DNA of 64,000 bases from JBGAPI01 sp044221335. GTDB lineage: Bacteria > Pseudomonadota > Gammaproteobacteria > Xanthomonadales > Ahniellaceae. Position numbers and translations under genes: made by a program. The stretch is from assembly GCA_044221335.1 (NCBI GenBank), contig JBGAPI010000023.1:1-64000 (forward strand). Direction: 5' to 3'. Each line of letters starts with the position of its first letter. Within the stretch, counting starts at the first letter, position 1. This document shows, piece by piece, positions 9,204-16,914 of the stretch. Under the pieces are notes generated by a model, which saw only the letters and a program-made list of their open reading frames with translations, made no database searches and was not told the DNA's origin.

Positions 9204-11225
9204 TTACTTGCCCTCGCAGACGTTCTGTTCGGTGGAATTGAGGAACGGTGCCTGCGGGCACTGGACGTAGCGCAGCCGCGCTCCCTGTGGCACGTACTGG
9301 TCGACGCGCTGCGACAGCGGGGCATGGCCGAACCCGGTATTGGCAGCCTGTCCGGCGTTGTAGACGCCGAGGAAACCGATCATGTCGTCCTGGTCGATGC
9401 CGTCGCCGGAGATTCCGAGCGCGCCGACCACGCGACCGTTGCGGAAGATCGGGGAAGCGCCGGGGAAGATCTGGATGCCGTTGTAAAGGCGGGGATTGAC
9501 CGCACAACCCTGCGCGCCGCCGCCTTCGGTGGCCGGGCGCAGCGCGACGATCGGCGCCGCGTTGTTGGTGAGGTAGCCGGTCAGGATGGACCCGATGGCG
9601 TTGTAGACGAGGTCGAGCTGGATGCCGTCGGCGAACGGACTCCAGCTGGCGAAGGGCTTCGACAGCGGGCCGTTGTTGCGTCCATCGATGCCGTCGGGGA
9701 AGAACGGCCGGCCGATGTTGCCGATCGCGCGCGGCGTCCAGGCGACGTTGTTGGCGTAGAGCGTGTTGTCACCGATGAAGTTGCGGGTGGCGGTGACGTA
9801 GTCGGCAAAGCGGATCTGCGTCGAACTCGCCGTGCCGTTGGCATTGAGATAGATGGCGTTCGGCAGCGCCGAGAGATCGGAGGCCGCGAAGCTGCCGGAG
9901 AAGAATGCGGCGGTACGCGCTTTCTGCAGCGAGACGTCGGTGCCGAACACCGGGGCATCGCGGGTCCGCGCGACGCCGAGGACGGTGCCATTGCTGTCCA
10001 CGACCGACAGCGTGACACGGATCTGCGAGTCCAACGGCTGGCGGATCTGGGCACGCCCGCGGTTGGCGATCTTCAGACCCTCGGTGAGCAGCGACTGCAC
10101 CTCCGCAGCGGTCAGCGCGCCGCTGCCGTCAGTTCCGGCACGGGGCGGGAAGCGGTTGTTGCCCGCGGTATCGACCAGGATGAAAGCGTCCTGGCCGGCG
10201 TAGAGTCCGCCGTCCGCCACATAGCCGGAGGCAGGTGTGGTGAACGCCGTGCCGGCGACGATCGTGCCGCCGAAGTAGAAGTTCACCGGGAACAGTGCGC
10301 CGGCGCTGCCGTTGATGCTGGCGAAGCCCGCCGCCGTCGCCGGATCCCGGTTGAGGTCGGAGAAGCCGACGTCGGAGTAGCGGAAGGTCTTGCCGTCGGC
10401 CGTGATGTGGTCGCCGCGGCGATTGGTCGGAGCGCCGAAGTTGAACGTGCCAGCGGTCGCGATCAGTTCGTCGACGTCGCGGTCGACGTCGAAGATGTTG
10501 GGATCGAGCGTGTATTGAGCGTCCGCCACGACGCCGATGCCGCCGACCACGGTGCCGCCCTTGTACAGCGGGAAGCCGCCCGGGTCCGCAGAGAGGCCGA
10601 GCGGGGACGACTTCGGGCCGACGGTGGTGTTGCCGGTGGCGCCGAGCGCGTTCAGTGTCGGCGCCGGCAGCTGGATCAGGTCGGAACAGAGCAGCTGTGA
10701 GAACTGCACGCCGAACAGCGGTCCACCGGGGGTGCCGAGCTCGCGCGGATTGAAGTGCTCCTGGACGATCTGGCTGGCCGTGCGGGTCGAGAAGGCGTTG
10801 CCTTCCGAGGACAGGTAGGCGCCGGTGACGGCCTTCGAGATCGCCGCGAGCTCGCTCGGGATGATGTTGATGTTCTCGAGACCGCCGCTCACGCCGCGGT
10901 TCGAGGAGATCGTGACCTGGGTACGCGCGCCGTTCATGCGGAACACGCCGAGGACGTTTCCGACCCGGTCGACCACCGCGATGGTGGCCGGCGTGTTCTG
11001 TCCCTGCGCTTCGGCGACGGCCTGCGCGATGATCGTGCTGACCTCGGCCGCAGTCAGGAATGACGCGGAGGTGGCACAGGAACCGGTGCAACCGGTATCG
11101 CCGGTCGACGGCGGTGGTGTGGTCGTGCCGGGAGCGCTGCCACCCGAGTTGCTGCTTCCACTGCAGCCTGCCAGCGCCACGGCCAGCACGGCAAGACATG
11201 GTCCAACCAGAACCTTGCGTCCCAT
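9204..11225 (-). CDS. Lipoprotein with two GlcG/HbpS-like (DUF336) domains
   Basis: A 673-residue lipoprotein with a lipobox LAG-C21 followed by Ser, which favours outer-membrane sorting. A Ser/Gly/Thr/Pro-rich linker comes next. Two GlcG/HbpS-like modules can be read. The first begins FLTAAEVSTIIAQAVAEAQG with IAVVDRVGNVLGVFRM. The second begins ALTAAEVQSLLTEGLKIANR with LSVVDSNGTVLGVARTRDAP and KARTAAFFSGSFAASDLSAL. HbpS-type proteins bind heme in some bacteria. Here the domain is duplicated, expanded by large insertions and membrane-anchored, and it sits inside a cytochrome locus. A role in heme handling or protein scaffolding is inference. The start follows GGAGGGGAGCA. Confidence 0.78.
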   Translation of the reverse strand: MGRKVLVGPCLAVLAVALAGCSGSSNSGGSAPGTTTPPPSTGDTGCTGSCATSASFLTAAEVSTIIAQAVAEAQGQNTPATIAVVDRVGNVLGVFRMNGARTQVTISSNRGVSGGLENINIIPSELAAISKAVTGAYLSSEGNAFSTRTASQIVQEHFNPRELGTPGGPLFGVQFSQLLCSDLIQLPAPTLNALGATGNTTVGPKSSPLGLSADPGGFPLYKGGTVVGGIGVVADAQYTLDPNIFDVDRDVDELIATAGTFNFGAPTNRRGDHITADGKTFRYSDVGFSDLNRDPATAAGFASINGSAGALFPVNFYFGGTIVAGTAFTTPASGYVADGGLYAGQDAFILVDTAGNNRFPPRAGTDGSGALTAAEVQSLLTEGLKIANRGRAQIRQPLDSQIRVTLSVVDSNGTVLGVARTRDAPVFGTDVSLQKARTAAFFSGSFAASDLSALPNAIYLNANGTASSTQIRFADYVTATRNFIGDNTLYANNVAWTPRAIGNIGRPFFPDGIDGRNNGPLSKPFASWSPFADGIQLDLVYNAIGSILTGYLTNNAAPIVALRPATEGGGAQGCAVNPRLYNGIQIFPGASPIFRNGRVVGALGISGDGIDQDDMIGFLGVYNAGQAANTGFGHAPLSQRVDQYVPQGARLRYVQCPQAPFLNSTEQNVCEGK

Positions 11226-11325
11226 TGCTCCCCTCCCTTCGAGCAGCTCGTGGCTGCCCACGATTCCCTGAATGCGGCGATTTCCCCGCGCCGCACATCC
11301 ATTTCGATCATACCTCAACCACATC

Positions 11326-11357
11326 GATTCCGATGCCGCCGGGACGGCATCGGAATC
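11326..11357 (-). terminator. 13-bp perfect inverted repeat after the FHA-cytochrome gene
   Basis: GATTCCGATGCCG pairs perfectly with CGGCATCGGAATC across a 6-base loop, 4 bases beyond the stop codon of the FHA cytochrome gene. No U-run follows. It could end transcription by another route, protect the upstream mRNA, or partly uncouple the three downstream outer-membrane genes from the three upstream inner-membrane genes. Confidence 0.5.
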
Positions 11358-11361
11358 CGAT

Positions 11362-13107
11362 TCATTGCGTCTTCGGTGCCGCGGAAGCAGGTGCCGGTGC
11401 CGGTTCCGGCGTCGGCGGTGGTGCCGCCGGCGCACCGCGGGCCTGCAGGCTCGACAGCAGTTCCTCCGACTCGTGGTAGCCGTGGCAGGCCACGCAGGTC
11501 GAAGCGACCTTGCCCTTCGCGTGCTCGCCGGCGTGGCACTGCTTGCAGTTGTCGATGCCGGGGATCAGCAGGTCGGAGGCATCCTTCGACAGCTGCGCCT
11601 GGTGGCAGGACACGCAGTCGAACGTGGTGTGCCGCTGATGGGTGAAGTGCGCCTTCTGGAACCAGACGCCCGCGACCCGGACGGGCTTCACGTCCCAGTT
11701 CTGGTTGGCGTCCTGGAACACCTGATGGCAGGTCGTGCAGGCCTTGCTGCTGAACATGTTGTCGACCGCCTGGCGGGCCTTGTCGCGGGCCCAGGTCAGG
11801 GCCTCCTGGCGCTCCTGCGGGGTGATCGACTGGCCGGGGCGACGGCGCGTCTGCACCGACATCGGCGCGTTCGCCTCGGTGATGCCGCCTTCCAGCGCCA
11901 GGCGCGAGTAGAAGTCGTCGATGGTGAAGGTGACCTCGGAGACCTTGCCGTGCTGGACCTCGCGGTCGCCGCCGACGATCGAGAAGGTCAGCTTGTGGCA
12001 GCTCTGGCAATGCTTCTCGAAGTTGATCGGCAGCATCTTGCCGCCGCCCGGTTCCGGCTCATGGCAGGCCGCGCACTGCAGCTTGCGGGTGCCGTCGGGG
12101 GAGTTGATGCCCTTCGGATCGAGATGCTTGTCGTGGGTGAAGGTCAGGCCGGAACGCTCCTTCAGTCCCGACTTCCACAGCGAGCGGGTCGGCGCGAACT
12201 TGCCCTGGTCGTTCCACTGCGGCAGGTTGATCTGGAACTCCGGATGGCTGTCGCCGAAATCGCCGACGTCGATCAGCTGGGTGGCGCCCTTGGTCTTGTC
12301 CTTCAGGTTACGGTGGCAGTTCGAGCACAGCACCTGGTCGGCCTGGACCAGGCCGTTCGGGCCGTTGTGGTCGGCGTGGCAGTGCGCGCAGCGGGCATTG
12401 CCGAGCTCCGGCAGGTTGAACTTGGCCGGATCGGCGTGCGCCTGGGTCTTGCCGTGGCAGGTGAGGCAGGCCTCGTCGCGCGTCGGAATGAACGGCTTCT
12501 CGTGGCAGGTGATGCAGGTCTCGCCGAAGTAGTGGTGCGCCGCGGCCAGCTCGCCGGCCTGCCATGCGTTCTGGCTGGGCACGCCGGGGACCTTCAGCAG
12601 CAGGTCGTGCAGCGGCTTGACGAAGTGGGCCGCCAGCGGCAGTGCGAAGGCGAACAGGGCCGTGCCGAGGAACGCGATCCAGGCGGGCCGCCGCTTCGAC
12701 AGGCCGGTCTGCGACAGCTGGGTCGAGAGCTTCTTCTTGTCGCTCTCTGCTTTCATCTCGGTCTTGTCGAGCGACTGGATCTCGACGCCGGCGTCGTAGT
12801 CCTGTGGCGCGTCCAGGAGCTTGATGCGGGTGGAGCCGATCTCGACGACCTCGCCCGGACCGACGGTGTCCTGGTGGACGATCGCCTTGCCGACGCGGAC
12901 GCCGGCGTCGAGCAGCGACTCGATCCGGTACTTGCCGCCGGCGACCGCGGTCACCCGGGCATGTTCCAGCGCGACGCGAAGGTCGGCGACGAAGATCGCC
13001 TGATCGGCGCCGCGACCGATGGTCAATACGTCGCCATAGTGGGTGTCTTCCTCGTACGACACCGCCCCTTTGCCTTTCCGGGTGACTCGGCGAATTAGCC
13101 AGCGCAT
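11362..13107 (-). CDS. FHA domain - transmembrane - decaheme cytochrome c fusion
   Basis: 581 residues in three parts. Residues ~20-100 resemble a forkhead-associated domain (LTIGRGADQAIFVADLRVAL, then H-A-R-V and GKYRIESLLDAGVRV). A single membrane segment follows at ~141-163 (RRPAWIAFLGTALFAFALPL), with basic residues before it, placing the N terminus in the cytoplasm. From C198 on, ten CxxCH sites lie in the periplasm: CITCH, CLTCH, CAHCH, CSNCH, CAACH, CQSCH, CTTCH, CVSCH, CKQCH, CVACH. The C terminus is Ala/Pro-rich. FHA domains bind phosphothreonine peptides or mediate assembly. The arrangement suggests a cytoplasmic regulatory handle on a periplasmic heme wire fed by the adjacent cytochrome b-like protein. 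Confidence 0.9.
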   Translation of the reverse strand: MRWLIRRVTRKGKGAVSYEEDTHYGDVLTIGRGADQAIFVADLRVALEHARVTAVAGGKYRIESLLDAGVRVGKAIVHQDTVGPGEVVEIGSTRIKLLDAPQDYDAGVEIQSLDKTEMKAESDKKKLSTQLSQTGLSKRRPAWIAFLGTALFAFALPLAAHFVKPLHDLLLKVPGVPSQNAWQAGELAAAHHYFGETCITCHEKPFIPTRDEACLTCHGKTQAHADPAKFNLPELGNARCAHCHADHNGPNGLVQADQVLCSNCHRNLKDKTKGATQLIDVGDFGDSHPEFQINLPQWNDQGKFAPTRSLWKSGLKERSGLTFTHDKHLDPKGINSPDGTRKLQCAACHEPEPGGGKMLPINFEKHCQSCHKLTFSIVGGDREVQHGKVSEVTFTIDDFYSRLALEGGITEANAPMSVQTRRRPGQSITPQERQEALTWARDKARQAVDNMFSSKACTTCHQVFQDANQNWDVKPVRVAGVWFQKAHFTHQRHTTFDCVSCHQAQLSKDASDLLIPGIDNCKQCHAGEHAKGKVASTCVACHGYHESEELLSSLQARGAPAAPPPTPEPAPAPASAAPKTQ

Positions 13108-13183
13108 CCTCGTTTCCCCATCCGAATGTGCGTCGATGTCCCGATGGCGGCGGCCGGTTCGCGGCAGCGCGCGCCGATCGCGA

Positions 13184-14089
13184 CTACCAGTAGAAGAAGA
13201 CCGAAATGATGTGAGCGGTGAGCGCGGCCAGCAGCGCCATGGTCAGCGGCACGTGGAAATACAGCCAGACCTCCATCAGCGACTGGATCTGGATGTCGCG
13301 CGCGACGCGGGTGGCCAGCGACTTCTTGCGCGACAGCAGGTCGATCAGCTTGCGCAGCGCCTCGGTCTGCTTGTCGGTGGCGTTCTTGGACAGGAAGTCG
13401 ACCATCGCGAACATCGTCGGCATCTCGCCACCGCCGCCGCTCTTCGGCTTGCCTTCGGTGGTGCGCTTCTCGAGCGCGGCGCGGACCTGGTCGATGGCGA
13501 GGTCGGACGCATCCTTCGCGGTCAGCAGCGACCAGGCCTTGCCGCCGAGCTTGGTGTTGTCGATCGAGCGCAGCACGGACGCGTGGATCTTCGGGTCGAT
13601 GCTGTCGGCCAGCACCAGGGCGTTCTGGTCGATCTCGGCGATCTCGTCGGTCATGCTGCCGCGGGTCGCGTTGTCGCGGTTGCGGGTCATCAGGTTCGGG
13701 TAGCGCACATAGGCGTACACGCCGAAGAAGCCGGAGAAGATCACCAGCAGCATCAGCGTGAAGGCCAGGGTGTGGATGTTCCAGCCGAACTGGAAGCCGC
13801 AGTGGAGCAGGGCGATCACGATCAGCGAGGTGCCGAGATAGACGTGCGCGGACAGCCAGCCCACCATCGATCCCATCGACGACTTGTACATCCGCTTGCG
13901 GATCCCGAACGCGGTCAGCCAGTAGATCAGCAGCGCGCCGATGGTCCCCAGCGTGTAGCCGAGCCAGGTTCCGCCGTTGGGGACGCCGAGCGGCTGGTGG
14001 ACCACGTAGGCGGTGATCGCGGCCAGCAGCAGGAGGATGGAGCCCCACAGATAGCGCTTGCCGCCGTAGGTGAAGAACGACTGATGCAT
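13184..14089 (-). CDS. Cytochrome b-like integral membrane protein
   Basis: 301 residues with about five hydrophobic segments (~12-31, 44-62, 80-98, 107-128, 275-297) and a ~140-residue soluble insertion between the fourth and fifth. Histidines lie within or at the edges of segments: H82, H96, H106, H279 and H293. Pairs such as H82/H96 with H279/H293 could bind two b hemes, as in cytochrome b561-like or nitrate-reductase-gamma-like quinol proteins. It lies between the flavin/FeS protein and the FHA decaheme protein, so it is the natural inner-membrane electron conduit. The exact family is uncertain. Confidence 0.75.
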   Translation of the reverse strand: MHQSFFTYGGKRYLWGSILLLLAAITAYVVHQPLGVPNGGTWLGYTLGTIGALLIYWLTAFGIRKRMYKSSMGSMVGWLSAHVYLGTSLIVIALLHCGFQFGWNIHTLAFTLMLLVIFSGFFGVYAYVRYPNLMTRNRDNATRGSMTDEIAEIDQNALVLADSIDPKIHASVLRSIDNTKLGGKAWSLLTAKDASDLAIDQVRAALEKRTTEGKPKSGGGGEMPTMFAMVDFLSKNATDKQTEALRKLIDLLSRKKSLATRVARDIQIQSLMEVWLYFHVPLTMALLAALTAHIISVFFYW

Positions 14090-14141
14090 GGCCTATTCCT
14101 GTTCTGATCGGTCGCGCTGCTGGAATCCGGACGAACCGGAC

Positions 14142-16556
14142 TCAGCCGCGCGACTGGGCGTAAGCGGGGAATTCCTCGGGCGAGATGCGGATGGCGGCTC
14201 CGGTCGGGCAGGCGCGCACGCACGCGGGGCCGCCCTTCAGGTCCTTGCACATGTCGCACTTGACCGCCTTCTTCTGTTCGAGCGGCGCGCCTTCGACCGG
14301 CTTCTTCTTCTCGTAGGGCGCCTCGCCCGGGCCGTGGCCGGCACCGAACAGCAGCCACTGCAGCAGGCCGGGCTTCTTCTTCGGCTTGGCCGCCAGCTTG
14401 ATCACCCCGTAGGGGCAGTTGCGCTCGCAGTTGCCGCATCCGATGCAGTTGTCGGCGATGAAGACCTCGCCGTTGGGGGAGCGCCGGATCGCGTCCGGCG
14501 GGCAGTCCTTCATGCAGTGCGGATGCTCGCAGTGGCGGCAGGAGGTCGGCACGTGCACGTTCGCGTAGGTCGGTCCGGCCTCGCGGCGCAGCCGCGAGGT
14601 GCCGTTGTGCGACTCCGCACAGGCCTTCTCGCAGTTGTCGCAGCGGACGCACAGCGCCTCGTCGATCAGCAGGATGTCGGTCGCCTCGCCGGCGCCCTGC
14701 GAGATCAGGAAGGAGATGATGTCGCCGCCCGAGGGCATCGACTGCATCGCGAGGTTGGCCGCGGTGCGCTGCTGATACTCGGCCTGCAGCTTCAGCCGCA
14801 GCACCGCGTTGCGGGCGACCAGGCGCTTGAAGGCCTCGCCGTCGAGCCGGATGGTCTCGGTGGCGACCGCGGCCTTCGCGGTGGCGGAGCGATTGCTCTC
14901 GCCGAGCAGTGCCATCTCGCCGACGTAGTTGCCCGCCGGCACGTAGGACAGCACGATCTCCTTGCCGGAGATGTTGCGCGAAATGGTCAAAGAACCGGTG
15001 CGCACCAGGTGCAGGCAGTCGCCCTGTTCGCCCTCGGTGAACACCACGTCGCCGGCCTTGAAGCGCTCGACCTTGGCGGTCTCGACCATTTCGGCGATCT
15101 GGTCGTAGGGGGCCTCGGCGGCGAAACGGGACTGGATCGCTCGGGCGATGAACACCTTGTCGATCTCGCGCTTCACGGCCTCGACCGAGGCGATCAGCTT
15201 CAGCATCGAGCGGCGCGGCGTCTCGATCAGCACGCAGCCGTTGCCGGCCACGACGGTGGCGGAGCGCCGGCGGCCGGAGATCAGGCTCATTTCGCCGAAG
15301 AACTGGCCCTTGCCGAGCGCGAAGCGGGCGCCCGACTCGGCCACGATCTGCACCTCGCCCTCGACGATGGTGTAGAAGGTGTTGGTGTAGTCGTTGCGGG
15401 AGAACACGGCGTCGCCGGGCTTCGGTACCCGCACGTCGGAGTCGAGCATGAACTCGCGCAGCTGCAGCGGCGTGATGTGCGACAGCACCTTGACGTTCTT
15501 CTGCACCTTCTCCAGCGCCGCGTTCACCGAGGTGAAGCCGGGCATCGGCTTGAACTTGTCCTTCAGCAGCGGCTCGTCGGCCGGCTCGACGGTATTGCCG
15601 AGGATGTACTCGACGACCTCGTAGCCCTGGTTCATCGCCTGCTTGATCAGCGGATAGCCGCCGAGCGCGCCGACGATGTACATGCCCTTGACGTTGGATT
15701 CGTACTGCGGGCTGATCGCCGGCACCGAGGCCGGATCCTTGCTGGGGAACTGGATGCCCCAGGACTCGACCAGGCTGCGCGGCGCGGTGGCGCCGAGGCG
15801 GGCGATCACGCGGTCGAGCAGGATCTGCGCCTTGCCCTTCGCGGTCTGCAGCACCATGCGGCCGGGCTTGCGCGAGCCCGCGGGGAGCGCGTCGACCCGT
15901 TCGGGTGCCGCGTTGTAGTAGCACTCGACGCTGCCTTCGTCGATCGCCTTCAGGATGCCCTGCTCGTTGCCCTTCTTGGCGCGCGAGAATTCGTCCTTGC
16001 GGTTGATGATGATGACGGTGTTCTGCTTCGCCAGCGCGATCGCGTTCTCGATCGCGGCGTCGCCGGCGCCGACCACGACGATGGTCTCGCCCGAGTATTC
16101 GCCCGGGTCGTCGAGCTGGTACTGCACGAACGGCAGGTCCTCGCCGGGGCAGCCGAGCTTGCGGATGTTGCCCTGCAGGCCGATGCCGAGGATCACGTAC
16201 TCCGCCTCGATCACCGCGCCGTTGCTGCAGGTGAGCACGAAGCCGGAGTCGTTCTTCACGATCTTGGCGACTTCGTGGTTGAACTTGGTGTTGGTGTTGA
16301 GCTTCGTGAGGCCTGTGTTCCAGGCCTCGAGGATCGCTTCGCGGGTGCCGGCCTTGAACTCCAGCGGCGAGCGCAGCGGCAGGATCCCCGGCTCGTCCAT
16401 CACGTGCTTACCTTTCTGGTAGCGGTAGATGGTGTACGAGATGTAGGGCGTGGCCTCCAACAGGACGTGGGAGACCCCCAGTTCGGCGGCGTGCGCCGCG
16501 GCGGACTTGCCACCCGGCCCCGATCCGATGACGGCAATCTTGTAGCGCTCGGCCAT
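14142..16556 (-). CDS. NAD(P)H flavoprotein fused to two cyclic-nucleotide-binding domains and four [4Fe-4S] clusters
   Basis: 804 residues from the ATG giving MAERYKIAVI, preceded by GGAGGG; an ORF extension upstream lacks this site. Residues 1-330 form a two-dinucleotide-fold pyridine-nucleotide oxidoreductase (GSGPGG at 11-16, GAGDAA at 163-168) without a thioredoxin-reductase-type redox CxxC. Two CRP-like cNMP domains follow at ~360-460 and ~475-590. Both keep phosphate-binding cassettes: FGEMSLISGRRRSAT and VGEMALLGESNRSAT. Residues 636-783 hold four Cys clusters (CVRCDNCEKAC, CRHCEHPHCMKDC, CIGCGNCERNC, CDMC-x8-CVRAC), as in NrfC/HybA/DmsB-type electron-transfer subunits. Likely role: take electrons from NAD(P)H under cyclic-nucleotide control and pass them to the membrane cytochrome b. 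Confidence 0.9.
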   Translation of the reverse strand: MAERYKIAVIGSGPGGKSAAAHAAELGVSHVLLEATPYISYTIYRYQKGKHVMDEPGILPLRSPLEFKAGTREAILEAWNTGLTKLNTNTKFNHEVAKIVKNDSGFVLTCSNGAVIEAEYVILGIGLQGNIRKLGCPGEDLPFVQYQLDDPGEYSGETIVVVGAGDAAIENAIALAKQNTVIIINRKDEFSRAKKGNEQGILKAIDEGSVECYYNAAPERVDALPAGSRKPGRMVLQTAKGKAQILLDRVIARLGATAPRSLVESWGIQFPSKDPASVPAISPQYESNVKGMYIVGALGGYPLIKQAMNQGYEVVEYILGNTVEPADEPLLKDKFKPMPGFTSVNAALEKVQKNVKVLSHITPLQLREFMLDSDVRVPKPGDAVFSRNDYTNTFYTIVEGEVQIVAESGARFALGKGQFFGEMSLISGRRRSATVVAGNGCVLIETPRRSMLKLIASVEAVKREIDKVFIARAIQSRFAAEAPYDQIAEMVETAKVERFKAGDVVFTEGEQGDCLHLVRTGSLTISRNISGKEIVLSYVPAGNYVGEMALLGESNRSATAKAAVATETIRLDGEAFKRLVARNAVLRLKLQAEYQQRTAANLAMQSMPSGGDIISFLISQGAGEATDILLIDEALCVRCDNCEKACAESHNGTSRLRREAGPTYANVHVPTSCRHCEHPHCMKDCPPDAIRRSPNGEVFIADNCIGCGNCERNCPYGVIKLAAKPKKKPGLLQWLLFGAGHGPGEAPYEKKKPVEGAPLEQKKAVKCDMCKDLKGGPACVRACPTGAAIRISPEEFPAYAQSRG

Positions 16557-16914
16557 GCGGATATCCCTCCCCGGATGCACACCGACGAGGCCGGATCATA
16601 TCCGACTCGTCAGCGAAAATAACCCGGAACAATCAGGACAAGAACGGTCGAATTTGCTTCGCAGTAGCGAGCACTCGGATGTGCTTCCGATCCAGCGACG
16701 GGATCTCCGAGGGCAAATGCGGCATCGTCGGCGGAAGACTCGGATCGCCCGGAAATTCGCGGGTCGCGTTCACGCCGTCTTCGCATCCGAAGGGGACAGC
16801 GCGCGCAGCGCGCCACCCCCGGAATTGCGACGAAGTTTGAATCGCGCGCAACACATCGTATGGCACGGTGGGATCAGGATAAGATCGGTCCACGATGCAG
16901 ACGAACCTCTCGGC
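16557..16914. other. Divergent promoter region between the electron-transfer locus and the PilZ-ispG operon
   Basis: 358 bases with no supported gene. It must hold promoters in both directions. A good -10-like TATGAT faces the electron-transfer locus. A weaker TAAGAT at about 16880-16885 (reading AGGATAAGATCGG) faces the PilZ gene. No TGTGA-N6-TCACA CRP-type site was found by eye. Confidence 0.5.
16595..16600 (-). promoter_or_regulatory. Candidate -10 element (TATGAT) for the electron-transfer locus
   Basis: On the minus strand the sequence reads GGATATGATCC, giving TATGAT (5 of 6 to TATAAT) about 39 bases before the ATG of the flavoprotein gene. The matching -35 region (TTATTT, 16-base spacer) is poor, so an activator or alternative sigma factor may be needed. 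Visual match only. Confidence 0.3.

Noticed and set aside
14142..16556. Annotation as thioredoxin reductase
   Set aside because: The dinucleotide folds fit, but the redox-active CxxC of thioredoxin reductase is absent and the protein continues into cNMP and FeS domains.
16557..16914. A CRP-binding site controlling the electron-transfer locus
   Set aside because: No TGTGA-N6-TCACA-like palindrome could be found by eye on either strand.
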